Source of the DNA: Acanthornis magna
Lineage: Eukaryota > Chordata > Aves > Passeriformes > Acanthizidae
Reading direction: 5' to 3'
DNA: 64,000 bases
Assembly (NCBI GenBank): GCA_036785705.1
Contig: JAWUZG010000036.1
Span: 13,387,501 to 13,451,500, forward strand
Positions 40,301-51,252 of the stretch are shown piece after piece; within the stretch, counting starts at the first letter, position 1; every line of letters starts with the position of its first letter. A program made the translations under genes and the position numbers. The notes beneath the pieces were generated by a model. That model was not told where the DNA came from. It did not search any database and was given only the letters and a program-made list of their open reading frames with translations.

Positions 40301-43300
40301 GAAAAAAAAAATTAAAACAACTCATTCTTCAAAATAAGTGAAATTTTACTAATCTGCTGGATTGATCTATTTCCAATAGGTCTAGTGAAGATATATAGCA
40401 GAGGAAAACATTTCTAGAATAGTTAAACATTCATAGATTCCATTTAAATAAGCTGCTCTGGAAGGAAAAGACATGCTGACAGGTCTTTTCCAACTTTGTT
40501 TTAGGCAATGATCATAAAAAATACTCAAGGTGAATATAAACAGGATTTAATAAAGTGGTGAAGACACAGTCAGTTCAATTGATTTTGTCGGGGGTGGGTT
40601 GTTAGTGGGATATTTTTTCCCCTTCTGAATTCACTTACCATTTGCTAGACATTTCATTGCAGATAATATCCAATGAGGTAGTTCCTCTGCACAGGGAAGA
40701 AACAGAAATTAAAAGAAGAGGGGGAAAAAAAAAAAAAAGAAAAATATTCAACTGTAAGAAAAAAGCAAAGCTGAAAACACTTTCACCACTTCCATGTGTT
40801 CCTCCTGTAGAGTAAATCAACTGATTCCAGAGGCAGGCTATACCTTAGTGCAGGGTCTAGCTTGAATTACATCTATATTTCAGTACCTGCAGTACTATCG
40901 AACAGTTATGCATTCTGCTCTTGCAGCTCAATCAGCAAAACAGATCATATCACAAAGCTTTAACCTACTCTGGAAAAAAATCAAATTAGTTCAAGCCACA
41001 CCCTTCCCCAGGGCTCTACAGTGAATTGTTTACTTTGCATCAAAGATGATGAAAAGCACTCATATATTTAGTTTTGTCATTTCTGCAAGGAGAAAGTTAG
41101 TATTTTGAGGTGTTCCAACTGCCTTTAGGGTGAACACAGATACGCCCTAAAGGCAGTTTCACAACCAAACCAGGTTTCAATATCATATTTAATTTCTCTA
41201 CAAGTCTTGTGAAAAACATGGTGGAAATAACATTGTGATATATCAGAGCAGAAAAGATGCTTTATTTTCTCCCTGATGTGCAAAACAGTTTTAAACATGG
41301 TACTATCTTCAAAACACATTGACTGAAAACTCAAAACTGTCTCAATGTATATTTTGACTCTCACAATTTTTAATACATTTTTTCTTCATGTAAACAGTTC
41401 AGGCAGTTAAAAGGGCAGGGCTGAGAAAGTTACCTTGAAGTGAATAACATCCTTTGTATTTACCATTTAAAAATGGTAAAAAGTTGCTGCTGCTTCATCT
41501 TTATTTTTCAACCCTACTAAAACCAGAATATGCTTAAGAGAGTAAATATAGAATAAACCCTGACTCTTACTACTGGGATGTCAGAGGAGAACAATAGCGT
41601 TTTCCTTTGTAAAAACCTGATGTGGTCACATAAGCAGGAAGACGCTACAGGTTAGTGTGTATTGGAACTAATACTTTATCATAGTAGATTACAACATTAA
41701 AAAAATTTATCAAAATTTCTAAAATACTCACTTGATTTGTCCTCTAAAGTGACAATGCCTTGCTTATTGACATTGTATACATTTTGAACTATATGTTTTG
41801 AATTCACAAGTTTTGGGTCTAACACTTCATCCAGAGAATCCAAACCCAAGACCTTTTGTAATCTGCAAAAATACATAAACACATAGTTCATACATCATCT
41901 AACCTGGAAAAGGCAAACATGAAGTATTGGGATAAAATTTGGAAAAACAAGAGACGTCCATTTCATAGAGAATATCTCCAGTTTGATGGCAGCCATAAGG
42001 ATCATTGAGTTCAACTAAACCATATAACTAAAAGCGCTGCCTACATGCTCCTTGAACTCTGTCAGGTTCGGTGCTGTGACCACTTCTTAGGGAGACTGTT
42101 CCAGTGCCTAGTCACCCTCTGAGTAAAGAACCTTTGCCTATTGTGGAGTCTGAGCTTCCCCTGACACAGCTTGATTCTATCTCCTGTATCCTATCACTGG
42201 TCACCAGAGATCTTCCACATCTCCCCCCACTGCCTCCCTGGAAGGTGTAAGCTGCAATGAAGTCACCCTTCAGCTTTCTCAAAGCTTTTGGTGACTGTAC
42301 AGGTCATTGCTCTACCCAGATCTCACTGCAGGCCCTGTCTATCCAAGCTCCTCCTAACTTAATATCGTTGGCAAACTTAATGCACATTTGATTCCTGCAT
42401 GCAGGTAATTTATACACACATGAAAGAGCACCAGCCCTAGAATGGAGCCTTGCAGAACCCCGCTGATGACTGCTCACCACCCTGAGGCAGCTGCATTTAC
42501 TTCAACCCTCTGTGCCTGACTCATGAGCCAGTTGCTCACCCAACAAGCTTATGGACTCATCTAGCTGCATGCTGGATAGTTTACCTAGAAGGATACTGCA
42601 TGAGACAGTATCAAAACCACATCAACTGGCTTCCCTTGGTTAACTGCATAGGTGACCTTGTAATAAAAGGAAATTGAATTGGTTAAGCAGTACTTTCCCC
42701 TACAGAAACCATGCTGGCTATGACCAATGACTGTGTGTCTCTCGAAGGTTTTTTATTAACTCCCAGAATAACCGTTTCCGTAATTTTACATGCACTGAAG
42801 TGAGACTGACAGGCCTGTAATTACCAGGGTCTTTGTTCTTTGCCTTCTTAAAGCTTGAGAAAATATTTGCCAGCTTCCAGACAACTGGGACCTCTCCAGA
42901 CTCCCAAGATAAATGAAAAAAAAAGAGAAAGATCCTGCAATAACACCATCCAGCTCTTTCAGTATGCTGGGATGAATCCCATTGGGCTTCATAGATTTAA
43001 GCACATCTGGCTAGAGCAGAAAGTTTCAAACAAATTCAGGGCAAGCTGAATATTCCCACAGTCATACTCTTCCAACACAGAGCTCTGGGAGTCTCAGTGT
43101 CCATTATCAATGTTAGAGAGGCCATGGCTTTCTGCCAGCTGAATAGCGTTGCTTCCTCATCAAGCTGGCAGGGTTTCAGCACTCTTCCACACAATTTGCT
43201 GTGCCAGCCTTGATCTTTTGGTTGCTAGAGCTCCATAGGGGCCTTTATATGAAGGAGGGGCTTGACCACCATTGACCCCGGTCCCGCTGCCCACTGTCAG

Positions 43301-46300
43301 CTGCTACCCTGTGAGCTCCAGGCTACCAGAAGGTTTCTCCACTCCCCCAAGATTTCCTTGGTCCAGGAAACCCAGCAGGGCACAGGCACTAAAGCACTCT
43401 GCTGCCCATCATGCTGCCACCAAAGCTGCTTGCCTCAGCACTGAGTGTATTACATGCAGATAATGTGGTAGGTTTACACTAAAGTGATCATCAAGACGTC
43501 AACTACGTTGTAATATCAGCTAATGTATATTATTTTTTCTCCTCTGCAGAAATAGTCCAAAGCAATGGCTTTAACTTTGCATAGGATATTCCTTTTGAAT
43601 ATAGTAAAGAATATCTGAACCTGAAAGCCCTCAGCACTCAATTAGCTACTCCATTGATCTCATACAATGTATTCTACTTGGCATTGAAAGGTTTCGAAGC
43701 ACTTCTACGTAAGTGCTTCTATTTCATAGCAACAAGAAAAAGAAAAAAGAGAAAAAAGTGATTAAACAAGACAAAGCCCACACAACAAAGACTTGTATAA
43801 TACAACATGAAAAAGTCAAAAGGTACTAAGCACAAAAAAGTTTTTTTTGCAGACTGTATTTGCTGAATTTGTTAGCCAAATCACAAGTGGTAGAGTTAGT
43901 CTAGACACTATAGCTTTGAAGGCAGCAATGAAAAGTGAGTGGGTGAAATTACAAGTGTTACCAGAGAAGACAGACAAGACTATTACCTACTACACAGTTT
44001 TACTATAACAGCAAATGACTCACAAGAATACTCACCGTGACAAAGTCATGGATTTCCATATCTCTTCTATATTTGTTTGTGTTAGCTCTCTGCGGAATAC
44101 AAGTTTGCATACCGGTACTTCCCCGATAGCTATACTGTGTCGCTTGTACCACATCTCAGAGTTCTGAAATCACAAAAAGCTCTCCTCATTAACTGGTGAC
44201 TTTTCAAGTGTTAAACAGTATAAAGTATGTATAGTACAGCATTTCAAGTGTCCCTAAATTCCAGTAAAGTCTTCAGAATGCAAGTAAGTGTTTGTGTTTC
44301 AGAGAAATTAAACACTTTTCTCAGTCTTGCACACACATCTTTTCTTAATTCCACAGCTTGTCCAAAGCTGAAAAATTATATGGGTCAGAATAGCCTTTGA
44401 AGTTTAGGAGTCAATGGCCTTTCATCCTATGTTCAGGTCCTATCCATGATTAAAATCAATTCCTCTACCATTTTAAGAAAAAAAAGATATTGGAGAATTA
44501 TTAGGCAAGATGCCAAAGAATTAGAAATAATTCATCCTTGTTCAGCATATACTGAAAATAACTAAACATTAAATTCATTAACAGATCTACAAAGTAAAAG
44601 CAAATAGCTGCATCTGAAGGCACCCATCAGATCTTGTTCACCATCATAACAGTGTAAAGTAAAGCTGAGAATGCAGAAGACCACTATCCTTTACGCAACA
44701 TTCACATCCACGCTTCCTGCTCAGAGATGGTCATCAAGGTATCAATGGGTGGACATAGAATGCAGTTTGTATCAGCAGCATTCTTTTCAAGGCAAGACTC
44801 CTAATCATCCCAGTTCTTTGATTTACACTACAGAGCAGTGCTAAAGCACATTAAAAATATTCCTTGTAATCACAACTAAACCACAAAGTGCACTCCAGGA
44901 ATGCACTTAATTACTCCAAGCACTAATTATCTCTCATTCCGTGGCAGACTAGACTAGAGTTAGCTGGAAGCAAATAGCACCCTCTGAAATTAAGTCTAGT
45001 CTTCCACATCAGTATTTCATGACACAGACCTATGCTCATCAATCCACACACAGCCAGTAAGTGCCCAGATTGGTGCTGAAGCAATTCAAGTTACCACCAT
45101 TTTCAGCTATCTTTCTACTTCAGCACTCTAGTGGAAGCTAGACCTAATTATAAAAGAGGCAGCAGAAATAAGCTTATACATTTGCCTCAGTTACTACCAC
45201 TTATGGTACACTGTATAAATCCAAACTGCCAATGGAAGAGATTTTTAGTTATGCCAAACTCTACGCTGTTTCATCTGAGTCAGATGCAGACGCAGACTTT
45301 TGCTAACTCTTATTAGGCCAGGATGTTTGAACGGAAATTTAGAGCACAGTTGGAGGCTGTAACATATTACAGCTTCAACAGATACTTGCTGAGTAACTAA
45401 AATATTCTATTCTCTTTACTTGTCTTTGTCACCATCTTTTCTTTTATCTTAATCTTCTACCTACTACTGAAGTTCTAAAGACCGTGTTCCTCCTCTTCAG
45501 AAGCTTGTTGAAGAGTGCACTTGATTTGCACACAATCGGCTTAAAAATATGGAATAACCATTTATTCAGAACATTTAGATGTTCAGCAAAATGGTAGGAG
45601 CTACTTTTCCAAATAGACTATGGTTCATCAAGAAATCCAAGACCAGTGTCCTGCACTAAAGGGCAGTAAAATAAGGCAAAAGACATCAAAAGAATCCCAA
45701 GTTCACAATATGTGAGAACATACACATATAAGATATACTGGGGGAAGGGCTTAGAATACATATAACTCCAGAAGCCTAGTGTTTAACAATGTCCAGGTGG
45801 CAAGAGTTTGGTTTATTAATAAAAGCAAGTTTTTTCAACAACTTTACAAAGACTGTATCAGTCCAGATAAGTATGTGTCAGGATGATTTTCCAGACTTAC
45901 AATGGATAACTGTAAAATCAGGACCACTTCTTCTTAGCCAAAATATATTCCTTGTGAAAAAGGAAATTTAGTCCCAACAGCCTCATAACAGCTAGGAAGG
46001 GAAGTTATCATATTGTATATACTTTGATACATGAAGTGTCCAAATAAGAGTTACAGTGTGACTACTTTGTCTTGTAATATAATAAATGCCCTATTGGAAT
46101 TTGAACAAACTGGAATGTAGTACAGGAAAATACTGCCTGCTGAACTCAGATTGCTCAGGACATCACAATCTGTAGGAGAAAGAACACTAAAAGCCCACTT
46201 CCCCAGCAAATTTTAACAAATTTATTTCACATAAGCTTGAAATAAGAGTATTTATCATTTAATTTTATAACCAAGTATTTTGTGACAAAGTGAAGAGGTC

Positions 46301-48339
46301 ATTAGCTCAGTTTTGCTTTCCAAATATTTTTTTTTTCTGGGGACATAAAAACTGGGTGCCTTACCATTGTGATAGATTTCACTGGTATGTGTTCTTGAGA
46401 AGTGCCAGCCTTTGGTTCATTCCAGTCTGGAAATTTAATTACTTCCTTTCCACATGAAGGCTTCTTTGGATATGATTTCAGTGGTGAGGAAGGAGGAAAT
46501 CTACAATTAGAGAACATTTTTAAAGCTTCCAAATGCCAACTTAATCCATATTTACCAATGCAAAACTGTAGTCAGCCTTCACATGCAAAAATACAACAAA
46601 TGCTTTGGACATTCACAGTGCAGCTTATTTCCCCATAGACTGGTGTTACGTGACATGTAAAACATCACAAAGTGTCTTGTTTGGCCTCCAGCTGCCGCTC
46701 CAGAACAGCTCAGGTCCTTTGTACCTCCCAAGACATAGCTGAGTCTTGGGTGAATGTCTGGTATCCCAGTGCATCTCATATAGCACAAGGTGCCTCTGCA
46801 TAGACAACAACTTAGGTCTTCACAAGAAGATGTTGATTCTGCTGAAAAAGCTGTGGGTATGTTTCCCCCATGTCAAGGGTGCTGTTAGCATGCATTTCCT
46901 AAAGCAAAGCTGCATAGCTAAGCTGCATGATTAACACTCAGATTTAGTTAGAGTGCATGCAAGTGTTCATACAAAGTTTTGTCCACATTACCATGTTCTC
47001 CTGTGCTTACACATGTTTTCTGTGTGAAGATCATATCCTGCAGTTCTTTTCTGGAGTCTTTTTCCAGCTGGTTTTGCAGGTAACTATTTGACTTCTTAAG
47101 GCATTTCTAGAAGTGCCTTGAAGAAATAGCAGAAATAAGCCCTAAACTAACCCTTGTAGAAAAGGAAAGCAAACTATCCAGCTTGACCAGAATCAAATTA
47201 CTGCTAAGCTTAGATCAGAGCATGTACAAAGGAATTAATGACAGCATATCAGAAAGACAAATCAGTTAGATGGCAACACCTCTTCAGACTGGCCCAGATC
47301 CAATCTTCCCTACTTTCACTCGCAGGTTTTAGGTGCTGAGATTCCTGATGCTTCAAGAAACTGCTTTAGCCTCACTCACTCCTTTAAATCAGAATGTGAA
47401 AGACATATGCCTGTGACTTTGCAACAAGAGCTTGTACACTGAAGAATAACATGTGTATGTATCCTACCAGAAAGATATGCTTGAGAAATCCTCAAGTTTC
47501 TCCAAAATGTCACCCCATCCTCCAAAGGTAATTCAAACATTTAATTAGTTTTTAATCTAAATTTGTATTGCAGTTAGGTTGGTCCAGTACTGTTATGCTG
47601 CATGGGTTAAACACATTGGTTGTTTTGACCACACACACTGAGCACATTCCTCAGTGCTGTTCAACAGTACATCTGCAACACAGAGATATCACTTCCATCA
47701 GACAAACCCTGCGAAGTAGCAGCAAGGACCTCACATTAATACTGCAAGATTTACTCTGTTTTGTCTGTAAAACAGATTAGATGGAAGATGTTCAGCTCTT
47801 GAGTGTGCTCAACCATTTTTCAGGTATTCATTATTCTTAAGAGTTGAAGGTTAATATAAAACATATCTGCAGCCTTCTTCCTTTGCCTTACACTATTCAC
47901 AACAGTTTTCTGTTTCTCCTTTTTCTCCAGTTCTTCCCAATTTTTAGCTTTGTGTCATTTGCTGCCCCAATTCACAACCAACCAGTAAAAGATTAAGTTC
48001 TCACAAGCAGTAAAAGGAGGTGCATTCCCCTTTCTCAGGTAGCATTACCACAAGGTCTAGATGGAGATGGATCAATGTTACTCAAAGTGAGAAATTGAGG
48101 AGCACTCCAAGGTTGACACATCAAGATCAGAATTGTTTATAGCCAGAAACACTAGTTTTGGGAGTTTATAAAAAGAAGAGCTAGAGATACCTGTTTGTGC
48201 CTAGACCAAAGGGTACAGAACAAGGTAAACTAACATTGATATCCATGGTATAGCAAGTATTACTGCTGAATTCCTAGAGGATTGCTATCAGTGCAAGAGT
48301 ACTAACTCTTCTTCTTTTAATAGAATGGCTTAGATACCA

Positions 48340-48372
<33 letters not shown>

Positions 48373-51140
48373 CCAATAGCTACCAAAACTGTAACTTCTC
48401 ATTCATTATTGTAGACTCAACTGAGCCAGTAGGTCAGAACACACAGATAAGTCTTTGGTGGTTTTAGAAGTCACATTAGATCTCATTTTCACGTTTAATA
48501 CTTGCCAAATACTCTCAGGCAAATCAACATTTGGCAACATTTCTTTTGCATTCTCTGTGGATGAACAAGAGCAGACAACTACACTTACATGTGAAGTTAA
48601 TGAATGACACAACTGTGCACCACAGTGTATAAAGACATAAATTTATAGAAAAAGTGTGAAGCATGTCAATATTTCCAAAGTAAGCACTGTCAGTAGAACT
48701 GACTTGTATCACTACCACTGTGAGAAAAAAACCCACGTATTTTAAACATAACTTCAGGACGTCCACCAGAGGGAGCTGCCAGGACATCGAATACATGAAT
48801 AAAATAGGCTCGAAAACCAATGTTCAGCTACTTAAATAGGAGAGAAGAATGTTTTGATACTTGAAGCCATGAGTAACATACATAGCTTATTTATGCGCCA
48901 AGACCACTGAGGAAAAAGCTGCCTCCAGTTCGAGATGTATGAAAGGTACGCAGTTTTAATTGAAAAAATGTTCAATTAGTAACTTAGCCATCTTTTCAAT
49001 GGGAGGTGGAGAAAGAACACTACAACTAAAAATACAATAAAAGAGTTCTCTTGTCCAATAGCAGATCATTAGGCAGAGCACACAGAAAATTAAAAGAACA
49101 GAAATATTTCACCCAGCCAATTTCCACAGCCTGCAGCTCAGTAAAGTCATAACTGAAAATACAAGAGAATAAAAGAACAAAATAATTTGAAAGTGTCCTC
49201 ATGCTAACGCAAAATAAATAAAAAATCCCACAGCCATACAAACACCGCCAAAACAAAGAGGCACAGCATAACACCAGCAGTTAACAAAACCCATATTAAA
49301 TCTTTGACAAGAATTAATGCCCAGAAAAGAAAGAGCAAAAGAGAAATAAGGCAAAATGAAAAACTGACTCCATACATAGCAAGTGGGAATTCAGTGTTAT
49401 CTATTTTCCCAAAAAGAATATTAAGAAATCATCTCCTAGAAAATAATATGTGAAATTTATGCAATAGTAGATATAATAGGTACAAGCATGAACTTATTGC
49501 TCACCTATTTTCCCTAATGTTTTGCATGAAGATTACTCCCATTTCCTCCAGAGGAGCCTCACCATGATAAAAGTTACAAATCCATACTTAGAGTAATGGT
49601 CATCTTTATAACACTTTTGCACCAAACATGACACTACAACATGGCACAAATTCAGAACCTGCAGCTTCTGGACACACAAACCTTAACTGAGGTCACAAGA
49701 GGACAAAGAACACAGTCCAGTAATGCTAAGGTTTTATTACACAGAGAATTCTTTTCCTCTGTCAACAAGCCATCAGTTGAGATGTTAAACAGGGATCAGT
49801 AAGCAATCTTCCTTGAGAATAAGCAAATAAAGCTTTGTCTCTTATCAGTCTACAAAGCAAGGAACATTAAAAAAGGTTACATCATGAATGACTTAGATTC
49901 AGAAGGCCTTTGTCTTCTCTCAGAAGAAGTAAAAACAGCAACCAAAATAGTCAGGGGACTGGGGGAGAAGGAGGACAATAGGAGCTGGATGTTCAATGGC
50001 ATTCTCACTTCCAACTATGTGTCTTGGAATGCACTCTTCCAACATCAACAAACCTGATGTCTGCCATCAGCAATCAGAACTCGATACCTTGTGAAAGCTG
50101 CAAATGCTTTTGTTGATATTCAAAGAATGTAACTGAATAGAAGTGACCTTCAAAAATATTTTAAAAGAGACAAGAAAACTGAAGTCACATATTAAATCAC
50201 GAGTTACCCATTATTAAGAAAATTAAAGTCTTTACAAGGAAGGGGAAGAAACACATCAACACCTTTTCAGAGGCAATCTACAAAAATATTTGTAAGACAT
50301 GAGCAAGGGTTATTATACCCTGTTTCAAAAAACCAAAACTTTCAATCACCGTATACAGACTTACCGATACAAATGGCCATCGTCTTCAAAGTCCTCTTTA
50401 CCCCACCTTCCTTTAATATCTTCGATAACATGGTTTTTCAGGAATTTTTTAAGCAGTTTAACCGTTTGATCGCGAGTCACTTCCGGGCCAAAGTTTTGGT
50501 TAGAGCCAAGTAGCTCATGCAAACAGTCCACTGCCTCCGAAGCTTTGAAGCAACGCTCGTAGCTCTTGAAACGACAGCGATGCTTCCGTAAGGGCATCCC
50601 AGCACGGAAGAGCTCGATTATCTCGTTCCACTGGGGAAGGAGAACAAAGCAAATCGTTACGGGAGCTCTTCTCCCAGAAGCGTTTTCCTTCTGCAACGCG
50701 GATAAAAACGCAGCCGGGTCTGCAAGTGGAGCTACACACTTTTCTGACCGTCCGCGCTTACGGGAACATCGAAATCTAAGCCCAGGATTTAAACTGTCGA
50801 GACCAGAGAACAAACACTAGGTTTAGGAGACTGAAATATTTAGAGGCCCATACGGGGCTCTAAATGTGGATCTACGGATACGGCTTTAACCTGCTTAGGT
50901 GTTACCGGGACAAAAGGCTCAACCTGCCGCTCCGCCCGGCCGGGCTCTGCGCGGCGCCAGCCCCGGGAGCCCCCGCCCCGCGGAGACGCGGCGTGGGAGC
51001 ACCGGCGGTACCCAGCCGGCCCGAGAGCGAGTGTCCGCCGGGGACAGAGGCGCGGGCGGGCGGCAGTGTGGGGATGGCGGCGGGGCACTCACCAGGCGGG
51101 TGGCGCGGTACGGCCCGGGCCCCACCAGCCGCGGCTCCAT
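34183..51140 (-). CDS. DEPDC1B: DEPDC1B, DEP and RhoGAP-like domain protein (complete, 11 coding exons)
   Basis: Eleven exons join in frame, with GT donors and AG acceptors throughout, into 529 codons plus TAA, the length I know for human DEPDC1B. The start ATG at 51140 opens [16 protein letters not shown], close to the human N-terminus, and the protein ends RTRSFRM. The DEP domain (about residues 24-108) lies in exon 2, with [14 protein letters not shown] and [11 protein letters not shown]. The RhoGAP-like region (about residues 200-393) spans exons 5-9, including [11 protein letters not shown] and [14 protein letters not shown]. No canonical G-x-[FY]-R-x-[SP]-G arginine-finger motif is visible, which fits the family view that it modulates RhoA indirectly rather than acting as a GAP. 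In mammals it links focal-adhesion release to mitotic entry. The C-terminus (exons 10-11) has a lysine-rich stretch and a basic tail. Neighbouring ELOVL7 upstream on the same strand supports orthology. I see no frameshift or internal stop. Confidence 0.97.
34345..34660 (-). other. DEPDC1B: DEPDC1B introns 10, 9 and 8 region start (intron 10)
   Basis: Intron 10 is 316 nt. Intron 9 (34847-35493, 647 nt) and intron 8 (35671-37179, 1,509 nt) follow on the plus-strand map. All three are AT-rich and show no repeat that I recognise. Confidence 0.75.
34661..34846 (-). CDS. DEPDC1B: DEPDC1B coding exon 10
   Basis: 186 nt, 62 whole codons, starting [17 protein letters not shown] after CTTCAG, passing [20 protein letters not shown] and ending in the lysine-rich NKKKKLKQ. 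The donor is GTAAAT at 34660, a weaker consensus than at the other introns. Confidence 0.95.
35494..35670 (-). CDS. DEPDC1B: DEPDC1B coding exon 9
   Basis: 177 nt, 59 whole codons: [40 protein letters not shown], and an end at HLQRVQ. The acceptor is TTTCTCAG and the donor GTAAGT at 35493. It forms the end of the RhoGAP-like fold. Its first codon is ATG, but it is an internal exon and not a start. Confidence 0.96.
37180..37346 (-). CDS. DEPDC1B: DEPDC1B coding exon 8 (RhoGAP-like)
   Basis: 167 nt. The acceptor is AAACCAG; GA completes Gly, then 55 codons run from [20 protein letters not shown] through [18 protein letters not shown] to SVRTRTL. The donor is GTATGT at 37179, in phase 0. Confidence 0.96.
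38032..38798 (-). mobile_element. Old CR1 LINE fragment in DEPDC1B intron 7
   Basis: Diverged CR1 in antisense to the plus strand. Recognisable blocks include CTCCAGGTTAAACAGTCCC near 38390, GCTGGCTCATGGTCACATT near 38570 and TAAAGC-type reverse-transcriptase remnants ending CAACTCCACTATG near 38785. Numerous small indels imply age. It lies on the same strand as DEPDC1B. Confidence 0.8.
40050..40190 (-). CDS. DEPDC1B: DEPDC1B coding exon 7 (RhoGAP-like)
   Basis: 141 nt. The acceptor is TTTGTAG; GG completes Gly, then 46 codons run from [20 protein letters not shown] through [16 protein letters not shown] to VSVL, and a final G begins the next Gly codon. The donor is GTAAGT at 40049. The KEPLLTF block is the RhoGAP-fold signature that remains recognisable. 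Confidence 0.96.
40639..40686 (-). CDS. DEPDC1B: DEPDC1B coding exon 6 (48-nt exon)
   Basis: 48 nt. The acceptor GTGCAG is followed by AG, which completes Lys, then [15 protein letters not shown] and a final G of a split Gly codon. The donor is GTAAGT at 40638. It matches the family segment ELPHW...AMKCLANW. The small size and required phases on both sides make the call secure despite its length. Confidence 0.93.
40687..41731 (-). other. DEPDC1B: DEPDC1B intron 5, with a 14-bp perfect hairpin
   Basis: 1,045 nt. AACTGCCTTTAGGG at 41117-41130 is the exact reverse complement of 41145-41158, leaving a 14-nt loop. Otherwise AT-rich and featureless. Intron 6 (40191-40638, 448 nt) is likewise unremarkable. 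Confidence 0.75.
41117..41158. repeat. Perfect 14-bp inverted repeat in DEPDC1B intron 5
   Basis: AACTGCCTTTAGGG and its exact reverse complement flank a 14-nt spacer. It is the longest perfect short-spaced inverted repeat I noticed in the window. Confidence 0.92.
41732..41862 (-). CDS. DEPDC1B: DEPDC1B coding exon 5
   Basis: 131 nt. After TTTTGCAG one base completes the split codon, 43 codons follow ([20 protein letters not shown] to TLEDKS), and a single A begins the next Lys codon. The donor is GTGAGT at 41731. This is the start of the RhoGAP-like region, where a true RhoGAP would be expected to carry its arginine finger; [13 protein letters not shown] is seen instead. Confidence 0.96.
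41985..43445 (-). mobile_element. CR1 LINE fragment in DEPDC1B intron 4
   Basis: The plus strand reads the reverse complement of a CR1 3' region: hallmark stretches GGTGCTGTGACCACTTC near 42070, CCTTGCAGAACCCC near 42450 and ACCATGCTGGCTATGAC near 42710. At about 1.1-1.4 kb it is the longest CR1 copy here. It includes degraded reverse-transcriptase sequence with stops. The far end (43100-43445) is less certain and may be flanking sequence. Confidence 0.82.
43696..43719. repeat. 9-bp hairpin in DEPDC1B intron 4
   Basis: GAAGCACTT pairs exactly with AAGTGCTTC across the 6-nt spacer CTACGT. Confidence 0.85.
44036..44163 (-). CDS. DEPDC1B: DEPDC1B coding exon 4
   Basis: 128 nt: 42 codons starting [17 protein letters not shown] and ending IWKSMTLS, then two bases (CG) of a split codon. 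The acceptor is TTTCAG and the donor GTGAGT at 44035. The split codon becomes Arg here, where I recall Tyr in the human protein. No open frame of notable length covers the exon, so it was found by homology in the reverse strand. Confidence 0.95.
44164..46364 (-). other. DEPDC1B: DEPDC1B intron 3
   Basis: 2,201 nt of AT-rich unique-looking sequence with no repeat or coding signal that I recognise. Confidence 0.75.
46365..46500 (-). CDS. DEPDC1B: DEPDC1B coding exon 3
   Basis: 136 nt. The acceptor is ATTGTAG; the first base completes the Arg codon and 45 codons follow, from [14 protein letters not shown] to KSITM. The donor is GTAAGG at 46364. It encodes the linker after the DEP domain, rich in Pro and Lys, including [20 protein letters not shown]. 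Confidence 0.96.
46501..50364 (-). other. DEPDC1B: DEPDC1B intron 2
   Basis: Largest DEPDC1B intron, 3,864 nt, AT-rich. It contains an A31 tract (48341-48371) and a near-perfect 22-base palindrome at about 47100-47121. I see no recognisable repeat copy and no extra exon. Confidence 0.8.
48341..48371. repeat. A31 tract in DEPDC1B intron 2
   Basis: Thirty-one consecutive A residues on the plus strand (T on the transcript). No SINE-like body precedes it. Confidence 0.93.
50365..50630 (-). CDS. DEPDC1B: DEPDC1B coding exon 2 (DEP domain)
   Basis: 266 nt: 88 codons plus two bases of a split Arg codon. The acceptor CCCCAG precedes TGG (W17) and the donor is GTAAGT at 50364. The exon encodes essentially the whole DEP domain, from [11 protein letters not shown] through the [16 protein letters not shown] segment to DGHLYR. 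Intron 1 is only 462 nt. Confidence 0.97.
51093..51140 (-). CDS. DEPDC1B: DEPDC1B coding exon 1
   Basis: Sixteen codons, from the ATG at 51140-51138 to a CTG followed by a GTGAGT donor at 51092. The exon ends in phase 0. The ATG has G at +4 but C at -3, so its Kozak context is moderate. It is chosen because the 16 residues match the known vertebrate DEPDC1B start and splice in frame to WNEII in exon 2. The exon sits inside a CpG island. Confidence 0.93.
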
Positions 51141-51169
51141 GGGCGCAGCCGCGCCGGCTCCGCGCTGCG

Positions 51170-51175
51170 TTTGAA
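51170..51175 (+). promoter_or_regulatory. CHR-like element TTTGAA
   Basis: TTTGAA matches the cell-cycle genes homology region consensus TTYGAA. It sits 30 bases upstream of the start codon, in reverse orientation relative to the gene, and about 30 bases from the proximal CCAAT. CHR sites at this spacing recruit DREAM and MYB-MuvB complexes in G2/M genes. The motif is short, so a chance match is possible. Confidence 0.4.
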
Positions 51176-51203
51176 TCCCCGCCGGGCGCCGCCGCCTTCG
51201 CCC

Positions 51204-51208
51204 ATTGG
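51204..51208 (-). promoter_or_regulatory. CCAAT box (proximal, NF-Y type)
   Basis: CCAAT read on the gene strand within CACCCAATGGGC, 64 bases upstream of the ATG. It is about 30 bases from a TTTGAA motif and 44 bases from a second CCAAT. Confidence 0.55.
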
Positions 51209-51221
51209 GTGGCGGGCACGG

Positions 51222-51227
51222 CACGTG
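51222..51227. promoter_or_regulatory. E-box CACGTG
   Basis: Palindromic CACGTG between the two CCAAT boxes. It is the preferred USF and MYC/MAX site when found in a CpG island. Confidence 0.45.
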
Positions 51228-51247
51228 ATGCGGCCGCACGGCCCTTG

Positions 51248-51252
51248 ATTGG
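51248..51252 (-). promoter_or_regulatory. CCAAT box (distal, NF-Y type)
   Basis: CCAAT read on the gene strand in the context CGCCAATCA, which fits the flanking preference of NF-Y better than the proximal box. It directly neighbours the GC box at 51251-51260. Confidence 0.6.

Noticed and set aside
41117..41158. Pre-miRNA
   Set aside because: The paired stem of 14 bp is far shorter than the roughly 22-30 bp needed, and the flanks do not extend it.
48341..48371. A retroposed SINE or processed pseudogene ending in A31
   Set aside because: No element body, tRNA-like head or target duplication is visible on either side.
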